A DNA stretch of 37,545 nt from a virus, in IMG/VR virus record IMGVR_UViG_3300044720_000013, positions 1 to 37,545 of that record, one strand, 5' to 3'. The first letter of the stretch is position 1. Each line of letters opens with the position of its first letter. The position numbers and the translations under genes are program-made. The notes below the pieces were generated by a model. It was not told the DNA's origin, made no database searches, and saw only the letters and a list, made by a program, of their open reading frames with translations. Positions 21,062-30,100 of the stretch are shown here, in pieces.

Positions 21062-21701
21062 GGCCCGCCGGACGCTGGCACTGGTATCCAACACCGCCGT
21101 CGCTCAAGCAGTCAACCTGTTCCACGCCACCCGCAACGTCGACGAACTCCTCGTCGACATCCCCGACGTGATCGCCTACTACTCCGACGGCACCGCCGCA
21201 CTCGCAGCCGACCACTACGACGACCTGCGCGACGCAGCAGACGCCCCCGGCAGATTCACCGCAGAACCGATCGTCAACCTGCGCGAAGAGAAGATCCGGC
21301 GCGGCGTGCTGTGGGCCGTGGGACCTCTCGCTCTCGACGAACCCGACCCGGTGCTGGCCGAGGAGCGGTTGGCGCAGATCGTGCAGCTCGAGTCAGCCCG
21401 CCCGTTTCGCGACACCATCCTCGGCAACCAGCAGCGTGACCCGGCCGCCGTCGGATGGCAGCGACAAACAAGCGGGAAAGGCTGCAAGTTCTGCACCATG
21501 TTGGCCGGGCGCGGCGCCGTGTACCGCGAAGCAACCGCACGGTTCGCAAGCCACCCCCACTGCTCATGCTCAGCATCACCGGTCTTCGACGGCACCGCCG
21601 GCCCGGAAGCGACCGTGCTGCAGTACGTGGCGTCACAGCGGCGGCGCACACCATCTCAACGTCAGGCCCTGAACGACTACCTCGCCAGACTGCCCGACTG
21701 A
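21045..21701 (+). CDS. MuF-like minor head protein
   Basis: The 218-residue protein is helical in its N-terminal half and contains a Cys/His cluster, GCKFCTMLAGRGAVY...FASHPHCSCSASPVF (about 147-180), typical of MuF-like capsid minor proteins in actinophages. These associate with the portal and may be ejected. The start ATG lies inside the portal gene. A 54-bp gap with two CCCGACATGGG copies (21711-21721, 21730-21740) separates it from the scaffold gene. Confidence 0.85.
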   Translation: MPTPDEARRTLALVSNTAVAQAVNLFHATRNVDELLVDIPDVIAYYSDGTAALAADHYDDLRDAADAPGRFTAEPIVNLREEKIRRGVLWAVGPLALDEPDPVLAEERLAQIVQLESARPFRDTILGNQQRDPAAVGWQRQTSGKGCKFCTMLAGRGAVYREATARFASHPHCSCSASPVFDGTAGPEATVLQYVASQRRRTPSQRQALNDYLARLPD

Positions 21702-21755
21702 TTTCCCGCCCCGACATGGGGCAACAACCACCCGACATGGGAGGGGATTACCAGC

Positions 21756-22262
21756 ATGACAACCACCGACACGTCCACGACCGGAAAGACCGACACAACG
21801 ACAAAACCGGACAGCGGAGGCACCGATACCGGAGCCACCGACCTGACCGCTGAGGTCGAGAAGTGGAAGTCGCTCGCGCGGAAGCACGAGCAAGCCTCGA
21901 AGACGAACGAGACAGCGGCCGCTGAACTCCAGCGGCTCAAGGATTCGCAGAAATCGGAAGCCGACAGGGCAGCCGAACGAGCGGCGCAGGCGGAAACCCG
22001 GCTCGCCGAACTCGAATCCCGTGTGCTCCGACGCGACATCGCGCTTGAGCACAAGCTGTCGAGCGAAGACGCAGCCATGTTGGACGCGATGACTGACGAG
22101 ACCGCGATGCGAAACCTCGCCAAACGTCTCGCTGGCGCAGCCGAAGGCGAGCACAAGAAGAAGTCCAACGTCGTGCCCAGAGAGGGAACGACGAGCTCGA
22201 AAGCAGCCGACGATCCGGTTCGCGCGTTCACGCGTGACCTGTTCGGCCGCAGCGACGAGTAA
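21756..22262 (+). CDS. Scaffolding protein
   Basis: The 168-residue protein has a Thr/Asp-rich disordered N terminus, a long coiled coil (about 30-95, EVEKWKSLARKHEQASKTNETAAAELQRLKDSQ), a short middle domain (LEHKLSSEDAAMLDAMTDETAMRNLAKRLAG) and a basic C-terminal region, the standard layout of phage scaffolds. Together with its place just before the major capsid gene it directs prohead assembly and is removed later. GGGAGGGG precedes the ATG. Confidence 0.88.
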   Translation: MTTTDTSTTGKTDTTTKPDSGGTDTGATDLTAEVEKWKSLARKHEQASKTNETAAAELQRLKDSQKSEADRAAERAAQAETRLAELESRVLRRDIALEHKLSSEDAAMLDAMTDETAMRNLAKRLAGAAEGEHKKKSNVVPREGTTSSKAADDPVRAFTRDLFGRSDE

Positions 22263-22288
22263 CCCCAACTCAAGAAAGAGAGCCAATC

Positions 22289-23185
22289 ATGGCCACCCTG
22301 GCTACCTCCAGCCTTACCATCCCCACCCAACTACTCGATCCCTGGCTCGGCCAGATCGTCAATGGATCGGCTGTTGCCACCCTGTCGGATTCGCTCCCGA
22401 TGAAGTTCGGGTCCGGTTCGACGATGACGTTCAGCATCGGTGAAGCCGAGTACGTCGGTGAAGGCGCCGCCAAGGGCGCATCCACCGTGACACCGACGAC
22501 GAAGACCGTCACCCCGAAGAAGTTCCACAAGACCCTCCGGTTCAACGAGGAAGTGTTGTGGGCCGACGAGGATCATCAGATGGGTGTCGTGCAAGACATC
22601 CTCGATCAGATCGCTCCGTCGCTCGCACGTGCGCTCGACTACGGCGTGTTCCACGAGATCAACCCGACTGGTGGCGCAGTCGTCGCCGCGATGAACGGCG
22701 GCCTCACGGACACCACGAACCTCGTCGAGTACGTCGCAGCCGACAAGCCCTACGTCAGCCTCGACGCCGCAGATGCGCTGATCCTCGCCGACGGGTACGT
22801 TCCCCGCGACATCGCACTCGCCCCGACCTACGCCGGAAAGTTCACGGCGCTGCGCGGGACGTCAACGGAGGCAAGGCTGTACCCGAACCTCGCGCTATCC
22901 ACAGCCGTGTCCGAACTCGACGGCCACCGCGCGTCGGTGTCCAACACGGTCAGCGGCGCCGGCGTCATCGCCGTCGACACCAAGGTGCTCGCCTTCGTCG
23001 GCGACTTCAGCGCGATCCGTTGGGGCGTCCAGCGTCAGATCAACCTCGAAGTCATCAAGTACGGCGATCCCGACGGCGGCGGCGACCTCAAGCGCCAGAA
23101 CCAAATCGCCATTCGCTCGGAGATCGTCTACGGGTGGGGCATAGCACAGCTAGACGCCTTCGCAAAGGTCCATGACCTCGTCTAG
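22289..23185 (+). CDS. Major capsid protein, HK97 fold
   Basis: The 298-residue protein has the expected length and a probable E-loop and P-domain helix: GSGSTMTFSIGEAEYVGEGAAKGASTV, then KTLRFNEEVLWADEDHQMGVVQDILDQIAPSLARALDYGVFHEINP, and an A-domain with WGVQRQINLEVIKYGDPDGGGDLKRQNQIAIRSEIVYGW. The N terminus is short, so no long delta domain is fused; a separate scaffold is encoded upstream. AAGAAAGAGAG precedes the ATG. It self-assembles into the icosahedral shell. Confidence 0.92.
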   Translation: MATLATSSLTIPTQLLDPWLGQIVNGSAVATLSDSLPMKFGSGSTMTFSIGEAEYVGEGAAKGASTVTPTTKTVTPKKFHKTLRFNEEVLWADEDHQMGVVQDILDQIAPSLARALDYGVFHEINPTGGAVVAAMNGGLTDTTNLVEYVAADKPYVSLDAADALILADGYVPRDIALAPTYAGKFTALRGTSTEARLYPNLALSTAVSELDGHRASVSNTVSGAGVIAVDTKVLAFVGDFSAIRWGVQRQINLEVIKYGDPDGGGDLKRQNQIAIRSEIVYGWGIAQLDAFAKVHDLV

Positions 23186-23224
23186 TCCAACTCGTCAACA
23201 ACCAGCAAGCGAAGGAGGCCAGCG

Positions 23225-23449
23225 ATGGCAAAGAAAGTTGAGATGGTCAATCTGCGGAACGTCAACTCCGGTGCACTCGTGTCGGTCATCGCCGACAAGG
23301 TGGCTCGGCTCGGCAGCGAGTGGGAACTTGCAGACGGGGCTCCCACCCGTGCGCCGGCAAAGGCTGCCGCACCGCGCAAGCGGGCTGCCAAGAAGGCGGC
23401 TGCGAAGAAGACAGCAGCGGTAGTCGCCGCTGCGACCACCGGCAACTGA
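23225..23449 (+). CDS. Small head-region protein with Lys/Ala-rich tail
   Basis: The 74-residue protein begins with a conserved-looking domain (KKVEMVNLRNVNSGALVSVIADKVARLGSEWEL), then shifts at about residue 42 to a histone-H1-like tail (APAKAAAPRKRAAKKAAAKKTAAVV). A GAAGGAGG ribosome site precedes it. N-terminal domains of this kind occur in phage genes between capsid and connectors, from general familiarity. The basic tail might bind packaged DNA or other head proteins. Confidence 0.75.
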   Translation: MAKKVEMVNLRNVNSGALVSVIADKVARLGSEWELADGAPTRAPAKAAAPRKRAAKKAAAKKTAAVVAAATTGN

Positions 23450-23477
23450 CCGGCACGGCAACGGAAGGGAGGTCGGT

Positions 23478-23975
23478 GTGGCTGTCACCACGGAAATGAT
23501 CGCGGTAGCGCTCGGTCGCACCGACCCCACCGCCAACGAGATGCTGCAGTGGGAGATGTGGATCGGCGACGCACTGATGCTCATCGACGCCCGGGTGGAC
23601 GCCCTGGGGATCACCACCGAGCTCGACGAGGCACGACTCGACTACGTCGTCAGGGAGGCGGTCGTCGCGCACGTCCGCCGCCCCGACGACGCAACCCAGG
23701 TCACCATCTCCGTCGAGGACGCCTCTACGTCGAAGACGTACCGCAGCAGCCGAGGACGGATCGAGATCCTCGACGCATGGTGGGCGCTGCTCGGCCTCAC
23801 CGCGCCGACTGGCGGGGCTTTCAGCGTTGACGTGTTCAACCTGACCGCCAATCACGCCGAGATCTGCGCCTTGGCGTTCGGTGCGCTGTACTGCTCCTGC
23901 GGCGCGGACCTCACCAACTACGAATACCCGCTGTACGAAACCGGCGGCGACCCGGTCTGGGATGGCGTTCTGTGA
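23478..23975 (+). CDS. Head-tail connector protein
   Basis: The 165-residue product begins at GTG 23478 behind GGGAGG. It starts with a helical block (ALGRTDPTANEMLQWEMWIGDALMLIDARVDALG...DYVVREAVVAHVRRPDD) and RSSRGRIEILDAWWALLG, the pattern of gp6/gp15-type head-completion adaptors, with a C-terminal extension containing CSCGADLTNYEYPLYE (possible zinc pair). It lies between capsid and tail genes and overlaps the next start by GTGA. Confidence 0.78.
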   Translation: MAVTTEMIAVALGRTDPTANEMLQWEMWIGDALMLIDARVDALGITTELDEARLDYVVREAVVAHVRRPDDATQVTISVEDASTSKTYRSSRGRIEILDAWWALLGLTAPTGGAFSVDVFNLTANHAEICALAFGALYCSCGADLTNYEYPLYETGGDPVWDGVL

Positions 23976-24382
23976 CGCTCGGCGACGACGTCATGAGCGT
24001 CGTGCCCGACTTTCGTCTCGCCGCGCAGTCGATGATGATCGACGAGGGCACGATCAAACGCCCCGGGGCTGGCACGGGGACGCTCGACCCTGTCACCGGT
24101 GATTGGACGCCAGCGGCCGGCACGACCATCTACACCGGGCGATGCCGGGTGCGTCGACCGGACGCCATGCAGCAACAGGTGGTGTTCGGTGACATCAGCA
24201 CCACCGTCTCTCGATACGTAGTCAACCTGCCATCCGACTCGCCGTTAATGGCCGTGGGTGACGTGTTCACACTGACTGACAGCGACGATCCCGAGATCCT
24301 CGATGTCCCGATGCGCGTCGTTTCCGTTCTCGGCAAGTCGGTGCTGATGTACCGGCAACTCGGATTGGAGGCCATCGAATGA
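23972..24382 (+). CDS. Head closure/connector protein (DUF6093-like)
   Basis: The 136-residue protein is mostly beta: MSVVPDFRLAAQSMMIDEGTIKRPGAGTGTLDPVTGDW, then TTIYTGRCRVRRPD and a repeated strand pattern (SRYVVNLPSDSPLMAVGDVFTLTDSDD...PMRVVSVLGKSVLMYRQLG). Actinophage head-closure proteins (DUF6093 family) have this look. It starts in the GTGA overlap with the connector and ends in an ATGA overlap with the next. Confidence 0.75.
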   Translation: MTLGDDVMSVVPDFRLAAQSMMIDEGTIKRPGAGTGTLDPVTGDWTPAAGTTIYTGRCRVRRPDAMQQQVVFGDISTTVSRYVVNLPSDSPLMAVGDVFTLTDSDDPEILDVPMRVVSVLGKSVLMYRQLGLEAIE

Positions 24383-24744
24383 CTATCGATCGCATCTCCT
24401 TTGACACCAGCGAACTCGACGGGTTGAACGAGATGCTGTCGGCCGCCGCCGGCAGGGTTGCCAAGGAACGCGCTGTCGCTCTGGAGCGCACCGCCACGGC
24501 CATCCGAACAGAAGCCGTGCAAACAGCCCGCGGCTACCCGCATGCCACCGGAGCACTCGCAGAGTCGATCGATGTCACTGGTACTCCGCTGACCAAGATC
24601 GTCGGTTCGCCGTTGCGCGAGGCGTTCTTCCTCGAATACGGATCGCCCAATACAGGTGGCCCCCGGCCGTGGCTGACCGGCCCTGCTCGTGTCGGGATGA
24701 CCAAGCTGCTCGTCGAACTCGGGCACGTAGCCGAACCATGGTGA
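24379..24744 (+). CDS. HK97 gp10-like head-tail joining protein
   Basis: The 121-residue protein fits the gp10-like/minor tail completion family: a long helix at the N terminus (GLNEMLSAAAGRVAKERAVALERTATAIRTEAVQTARGYPHATGALAESI), a beta section (GSPLREAFFLEYGSPNTGGPRPWLTG) and a final helix. The GSPNTGGPRPWL motif is typical. It bridges connector and tail terminator; neighbouring genes overlap by 4-7 bases. Confidence 0.8.
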   Translation: MTIDRISFDTSELDGLNEMLSAAAGRVAKERAVALERTATAIRTEAVQTARGYPHATGALAESIDVTGTPLTKIVGSPLREAFFLEYGSPNTGGPRPWLTGPARVGMTKLLVELGHVAEPW

Positions 24745-25178
24745 CCAGCTACCGCGGTCGATCAGTCACCGAAGCAATCATCGCCGTCCTTTCGGCGCCC
24801 TACGCTGGGCTGACTGTCGGCGACGGCGAGAAGCCGGCCGCTGGTGGGTGGGCTGGAGCCGCCGGTGAATCGAGCTTCCGCGGTTACGTCGTTGTCCACC
24901 CGATCGGTGTCTACGAAATCGGTGGCACACTCGCTGACCCGTCGGCCGACGTGTGGCCCCTGCACCAGATCACCGCCTACGGGGCCAAACGGGCGCAGTG
25001 CGAAGAGATCGCCGACGACGCCCGCGAAGTGATGCTCAACGCTGCACTGATCGTCGCCGGTCGTCGCGTCAGTCTCGTCCAGCCGGATGGGATCGGTCTC
25101 GTCACTCGCCTCGACGAGGTGCAGCCGCCGATCTTCATGGCACCCGACCGCTACATGGTTTGTACCACCCCCACCTGA
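24738..25178 (+). CDS. Tail terminator protein
   Basis: The 146-residue protein starts at ATG 24738 (GTG 24741 also possible). It has helix SVTEAIIAVLSAPYAGL, a beta hairpin (FRGYVVVHPIGVYEIGGTLADPSADVWPLHQITAYG), helix RAQCEEIADDAREVML and a final strand (VSLVQPDGIGLV), like DUF3168-type tail terminators. It caps the tail tube. Its position just before tail tube genes supports the call. Confidence 0.75.
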   Translation: MVTSYRGRSVTEAIIAVLSAPYAGLTVGDGEKPAAGGWAGAAGESSFRGYVVVHPIGVYEIGGTLADPSADVWPLHQITAYGAKRAQCEEIADDAREVMLNAALIVAGRRVSLVQPDGIGLVTRLDEVQPPIFMAPDRYMVCTTPT

Positions 25179-25242
25179 AGCGGCTTCGTCGCAGCCGACC
25201 GGCATGGCGTCGAGCACAACAACCATCCAAGGAGAAAACCTC

Positions 25243-25572
25243 ATGGCCCTACTCGCAGTTCAGAACGCCAGCATTGCTGGCACCCTCATCACCTACGCCG
25301 CGGCCGCCGGTGGCGGCGACACGTTCGCTGTCAACGATCACGCCGTCCTGATCGTCAAGAACGGTGGCGGTTCACCGATCACCGTCACGGTGGCCGTGCC
25401 CGGCAACACCAAGTACGGCCAGGCCGCCCCCGACGTTGCCGTCACCGTCGCGAACGCCACCGACAAGGTCATCGGCCCGTTCCCGGCCGACCTTGCCGAT
25501 CCGGCCGACTTCGTGGTCCACGTCACCTACAGCGCCGTCACTTCGGTGACCGTCGCGGTCATCGGCCACTAA
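25243..25572 (+). CDS. Small beta-rich structural protein
   Basis: The 109-residue product follows a strong AAGGAGAAAA ribosome site. The sequence is a series of beta strands (FAVNDHAVLIVKNGG, PITVTVAVPGN, VAVTVANATDKVIGPF, FVVHVTYSAVTSVTVAVIG) with no helices or cysteines, like an Ig-like or jelly-roll capsid/tail decoration domain. It lies between tail terminator and tail tube genes, with intergenic gaps on both sides suggesting high expression. Confidence 0.7.
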   Translation: MALLAVQNASIAGTLITYAAAAGGGDTFAVNDHAVLIVKNGGGSPITVTVAVPGNTKYGQAAPDVAVTVANATDKVIGPFPADLADPADFVVHVTYSAVTSVTVAVIGH

Positions 25573-25619
25573 CCATTTCTCCCCGCTCCAAGGGGTGAAT
25601 CAACAACAGGAGGTCCGTC

Positions 25620-25853
25620 ATGGACAAAGTGCTCATTTACCATCGCGGCCTGGATCGAACGGTTGCCGTTCCTGCCGCTGTTGCGCCGGCTTGGTGCGCC
25701 GATGGCTGGCAACTCGCCCCGGAGACCGGTCCGAAGACTGAGGTCATCGCCAACGCCCACGTCTCGGCAGAGGAAGAGCTCGCTGCCGCCAACGCCGCCC
25801 AAGCGGAAGCCGTCGACACGGCCAAGAAGACCATCAAGGAGAAGAAATCATGA
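25620..25853 (+). CDS. Small structural-region protein
   Basis: The 77-residue protein has a short beta start (KVLIYHRGLDRTVAVPAAVAPAW) and a helical, charged C terminus (SAEEELAAANAAQAEAVDTAKKTIKEKK). AGGAGG precedes the ATG, and its stop overlaps the tail tube start by ATGA. No family was recognised; it is probably a small head or tail accessory. Confidence 0.65.
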   Translation: MDKVLIYHRGLDRTVAVPAAVAPAWCADGWQLAPETGPKTEVIANAHVSAEEELAAANAAQAEAVDTAKKTIKEKKS

Positions 25854-26323
25854 GCCGTCTCGTTTACGAGGGCAACACCAAGATCAGGCTGCTGGTCACC
25901 ATCGCCAGCGGCACGCTGAACCCGACCGCCGCCGAATGCGCCGCCGGCAAGGACCTCTCTCCGTTCGTCACCAAGGACGGGATCGCGGTTCCCAACTCAC
26001 AGAACATGGTCGACTCGGCGACCATCAACGACGTGTACGACGCCCAGCGCGTCGGCTCGTGGGGCGGTGGCCCGCTCGTGCTGACGATGTACCGCGACGA
26101 CACGTTGGAGACCAACGGCTGGGACGCGATCACGTACAGCCTCGACGGGTTCCTCGTCATCTCCCGTCGAACCGGCCTGTTCACCGCGTCCTCGAAGGTC
26201 GAGGTGTGGCCAGTCGAGGCGCACCAGCCGGTGATGGGCAACACGGCAGCGAACGAGATGCAGAAGTTCACGGCGGCGTTCGCTGTCACGGCGCCGCCGA
26301 ACCTGAACGCAGTCGTCTCGTAA
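25850..26323 (+). CDS. Major tail tube protein
   Basis: The 157-residue protein is rich in beta strands (TKIRLLVTIASGTLNPTAAEC, SATINDVYDAQRVGSWGGGPLVLTMYRDD, WDAITYSLDGFLVISRRTG, KVEVWPVEAHQPVMGNTAANEMQKFTAAFAVT). Its length and position immediately before the frameshifted tail chaperones and tape measure gene are those of siphovirus tail tube proteins. It stacks as hexameric rings along the tape measure. Confidence 0.85.
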   Translation: MSRLVYEGNTKIRLLVTIASGTLNPTAAECAAGKDLSPFVTKDGIAVPNSQNMVDSATINDVYDAQRVGSWGGGPLVLTMYRDDTLETNGWDAITYSLDGFLVISRRTGLFTASSKVEVWPVEAHQPVMGNTAANEMQKFTAAFAVTAPPNLNAVVS

Positions 26324-26325
26324 CC

Positions 26326-26913
26326 ATGGCGGACCTCACTGTTGACGATCTTCTGGCGGAGATCGCACCCCGTGAAACTGTCGCGCGGGTGCTTCTCCGT
26401 CAGGAGCTCGTTGCTCAACACGCCGAGCTGGAAAAGGCGATGCAGGAAGCGTTGCAGGAGGACGCCCGCGAGAATCGGGATCCCGTCGGCCCGGTGATCG
26501 CCGCGAAAGTCATGGCGCTCGAGTCGGAGATGGACGCCCTCCGGCGGCCGTTCACGTTCAGGGCGGTCGGACAGCGCAAGTGGGCCGACCTACTGGCTCA
26601 GCATCCGCCAACTAAAGAGCAACGCAAGATCGACATCCGCCTCGACAACAACCCGGACACCTTCCCGGTCTGTGCGATCGCAGCGTCGTGCATCGACCCG
26701 GTGCTCACCGAGGATCAGGTCAGACAGTTCGAGGAGCGCCTCGACCTGTCGCAGTGGTCGCTGCTGTGGACCGCTTGTTTGGAAGCGAACATGGGGACCG
26801 TCAGTTCCCCAAAATCAGTAGTGGCTGGAGCGATAGCCCGAGCGAACGCCGAATTAGAAAAGCTGCCGAAAGGCTCGGTGTCCCTCGCAGCGTCTTCCTT
26901 GGCAGAGTCGTAG
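26326..26913 (+). CDS. Tail assembly chaperone, zero-frame product (gpG-like)
   Basis: The 195-residue protein is mainly helical (VDDLLAEIAPRETVARVLLRQELVAQHAELEKAMQEALQED) with a middle segment FTFRAVGQRKWADLLAQHPP and a C-terminal helix. It lies between tail tube and tape measure, where the gpG-type chaperone is always found. A C-CCA-AAA slippery heptamer at 26808-26814 lets some ribosomes shift to the -1 frame and make the longer form. The zero-frame stop is TAG at 26911-26913. Confidence 0.88.
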   Translation: MADLTVDDLLAEIAPRETVARVLLRQELVAQHAELEKAMQEALQEDARENRDPVGPVIAAKVMALESEMDALRRPFTFRAVGQRKWADLLAQHPPTKEQRKIDIRLDNNPDTFPVCAIAASCIDPVLTEDQVRQFEERLDLSQWSLLWTACLEANMGTVSSPKSVVAGAIARANAELEKLPKGSVSLAASSLAES

Positions 26914-27161
26914 AACCCGGCCAGCCACTGTGGCTCGAGGAGGACACCGACGCCGCCCTTGAATGGATCGACTACGAGGCGTCGCTGTGTGTCGGTTGCA
27001 GCAACCAGCGAAGCGAATCATTCGACCGGTCCAACGAAGGCAAGTACGACGTGGAACGACTCGTATGCCACGCCTGCGCCGCCCGCGACCGGCGGGCTAG
27101 CGCGCTCGAGGAGACGGAGCGGTTCGGTTCGTTCCTGATCATCAAACGCGACGACGAATAG
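26326..27161 (+). CDS. Tail assembly chaperone, -1 frameshift product (gpGT-like)
   Basis: The shared N-terminal 163 residues end at Lys (AAA, 26812-26814). After the -1 shift reading resumes at 26814 with I-S-S-G-W and continues to 27161, adding 115 residues for about 278 in total. The -1 frame part has a helical block (ERRIRKAAERLGVPRSVFLGR), PLWLEEDTDAALEWIDYEA, a CVGC...CHAC zinc pair and a final strand (FGSFLIIKRDD). gpGT-type proteins load the tape measure. No independent start with a ribosome site precedes the -1 frame, so frameshifting is the only good expression route. Confidence 0.85.
26808..26814 (+). promoter_or_regulatory. -1 programmed ribosomal frameshift slippery site
   Basis: CCCAAAA in the zero frame reads C-CCA-AAA and fits X-XXY-YYZ; after slipping both tRNAs can re-pair on CCC and AAA. 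It lies 99 bases before the zero-frame stop. A weak hairpin (GGCT 26823-26826 with AGCC 26835-26838) lies 8 bases downstream. Confidence 0.85.
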
Positions 27162-27176
27162 CCACTTTCCGAGGGG

Positions 27177-30100
27177 GTGAAAGCCATCAGCGAAAAAGGC
27201 TTCTCCGTCCGGTTGACCGCCAACGTGGACTCGTATGTCGCGGCGATGGCCAAGGCCCGCGGCGCGACCGAAACCATGTCGTCTGCGTCTGCTGCGAACA
27301 TGGTCAAGGTCGGCGGGCAGATGCAGAAGCTCGGCGGGCAAATGTCGCGCTACGTCACCCTCCCCGTCGTCGGTGCCGGTGTCGCGGCGATCAAGATGTC
27401 GTCAGATTTCGAGTCGGCGTTCGCTCGCATGCAAGGCCTTGCCGGTGTCACCGCCGACGAGGTCGACGGGCTCAAGGCGTCCGTGCTCGACCTGGCCGGT
27501 CGCACCGCGCAAGCACCGCAAGCTCTGGCCGACGCCCTGTATCAGGCGTCGTCGTCCGGTCTCAACACCGCTGACGCGATGGCTGCCGTCGAGGTCGCCG
27601 CGAAGGGCGCCGCTGCCGGGATGGGTTCCGCCGCAGACATCGTCGGCCTCGTTGCCTCAGCGGTGGCTTCGTATGGCAAGGCGAACATCACCGCAGCGCG
27701 GGCCACCGACATTCTCACCTCCGCGATCCGCGAGGGCCGTGCCGATCCGGCAGAGCTCGCCGGGACCCTCGGCCGGGTGTTGCCGATCGCCAACGCGGTC
27801 GGGATCTGCTTCGAGGAAGTCGGCGGTGCGACCGCCTACCTGTCGAACATCATGGGTGACACCAACCGGTCCGTGACGAGCCTGCAGGGCCTCCTCGTCA
27901 AGCTCGCCTCCCCAACGGCACAGGGGCGTCAGGCGCTTGCCGACATGGGAACCTCGGTCACCGAGTTGAAGGCGGCGATCGATCAGGACGGTCTCCTCGG
28001 CGCTTTGGATCTGCTCAAGACCCACGGCTTCGAGGGCAACTCGCAAGCGATGACCCAACTGTTCGACGACATCGAAGGCCGCCAAGGTGCGCTTGCTCTG
28101 ATGGCCGACGAATCGGGAACCCTGGCGGCGACGATGGACAAGGTCGCCAACTCGGCCGGATCACTCGATCAGGCGTTCACGGTCGCCGCCGACACCAGCG
28201 GCTTCAAGATGAAGCAGGCCTGGACCGATATCCAGGTGGCGTTGATCAAGGCCGGCGATGTGATCATGCCGATCGTCTCCAACGTTGCTGGGGCGATCGC
28301 CGGGCTTGCCGAGACGTTCTCCAGCATGCCTGCACCGGTGCAGGCGATCGTCATCGCCTTCCTCGGTCTGGTCGCTGCTGCGGGTCCGTTGCTGGTCGTC
28401 GGCGGTTCGTTGATCAAGAACTTCAACCTGATGAAGACCACGTTTACCGGGACTGGTGCAAAGATCTCGGCCGGGTTCGGGCTGATGGCTGTCGCTGGCA
28501 CCGCTGCGCTCTATCTGCTGAACAGCCACCTCGAAGAGGTCGCCCGCACCAAGGCGTTCGACAAGGCCCGGATCGACCTGTTCATCCAAGGTCTCAAAGA
28601 TGGCGCCAGCGCCGCCGACACGTTGAACAATGCGCTGTCGTCGACCGACGAGTTGACGTTCATCGATCCCTCGTCGGGCAACGTTGCCTCGTTCGCTGAC
28701 GAGCTCAGCCGGGCCGGGATCACATTCGACGACTTCCAGAAGCATCTCCACGGGACCAAGGAAGAGTTCCAGGCGTGGGTGTCCACGGCGGGTGTGTTCG
28801 GCAAGGACGCCGGGGTCGAAGGCTCCAGGCTCAAGCTCGACGACATCAACCACCTCTACAACGCCGGCATCCAGATCATCGACCAGTACAGCGCCGCCGT
28901 ACAGCAGAACACGGACGAGACCTTCGCTCATGGCAAAACGCTCGACGGTGAGCGCCACGGGCTCGATTCCGTCAAGACCGCGACCGAGGATTTGACGAAG
29001 GCCAAAGGTGAACTTGCTGATGTGCCGCCGCCGACCGCTGACGAGGTAGCGGCGATCCAGGCCGTCACCGACGCCGTCAATCGGCAGGCGAAAGCCTTCC
29101 AGGACGATCTCGATGCGCAGATGGCGCTCATCGATTTCGCGAGGCGTGCCGCCGACGCCCAGTACGCGCTCGCCGCCTCGACGGATGACTACAACCGGTT
29201 CCTTGAGGAGCTGCCCGACAAGTTGAAGGAGATCAACAAGTCGAAGGACTCCGAAGCCGAGAAACTCCGCCAGGTCAACGCCTTGTACCGCGACGGTTCG
29301 GGACTCGCCGCGAAGCTCGCCGATGACGTTGTCACCGCCTACGACGACGCCGCCAACGGTGCGATGACCGCCAAGGACAAGGGTGACCTGTGGCGCAACT
29401 CGATGCTCACCTCCGCCGCCGCGGCGGCCGGTCCTGTTCGTCAGTCGATCCTCGACTACGTCCTAGCGGTCAACAAGGTGCCCGAGGAGAAGAAGACGGC
29501 GATCATCGCCGCCGTCGAAGCCGGCGACCTGGCCACCGCTGTCGCCCTGCTGGATGGTGCGTCTATGACCCGCACGGCCGAGATCCACGCCGACGCCGAT
29601 CAGAAGTCCGTCGACAAGGCGCAGGGGAAGTTGGACGGTCTCCAGGACCCGCTCCACGCCAAGCTGATCGTCACCGCCGACACCTCAGGAGCGAACGCCC
29701 AGATCCGGTTGATGCTCGCCCGCGTCGGCGTTCTGAACTACAGCGCATCGGGTCGCTTCGTCGACCACCCGATGATCTCCATGCTCGGAGAGGGCGGGCG
29801 ACCAGAGGTCGTGCTGCCGTTGTCGAACGCTGCTCGGATGAGTGCACTGTTGTCCGACTCGCGGGTGTCGGGCCCGATTCTGTCGGCGCTCGGCGGGGTC
29901 GGCTCTGCTGAGGGTCGTACCGTGAACCTGACGCACATGTCGATCCCGTCGACATCGGCCGGGCCCACAGCGTCGGTCATCGAGGCGGTCACCTCTGCGA
30001 TTGTTCTATCGGGGAACATTGCCGAGGACGCGCAACGCGAAGCCGAGGCTGCAACAGCGGCGCAGGACAAGTTGATGCAGCGAATGTTTCAACGTGACGC

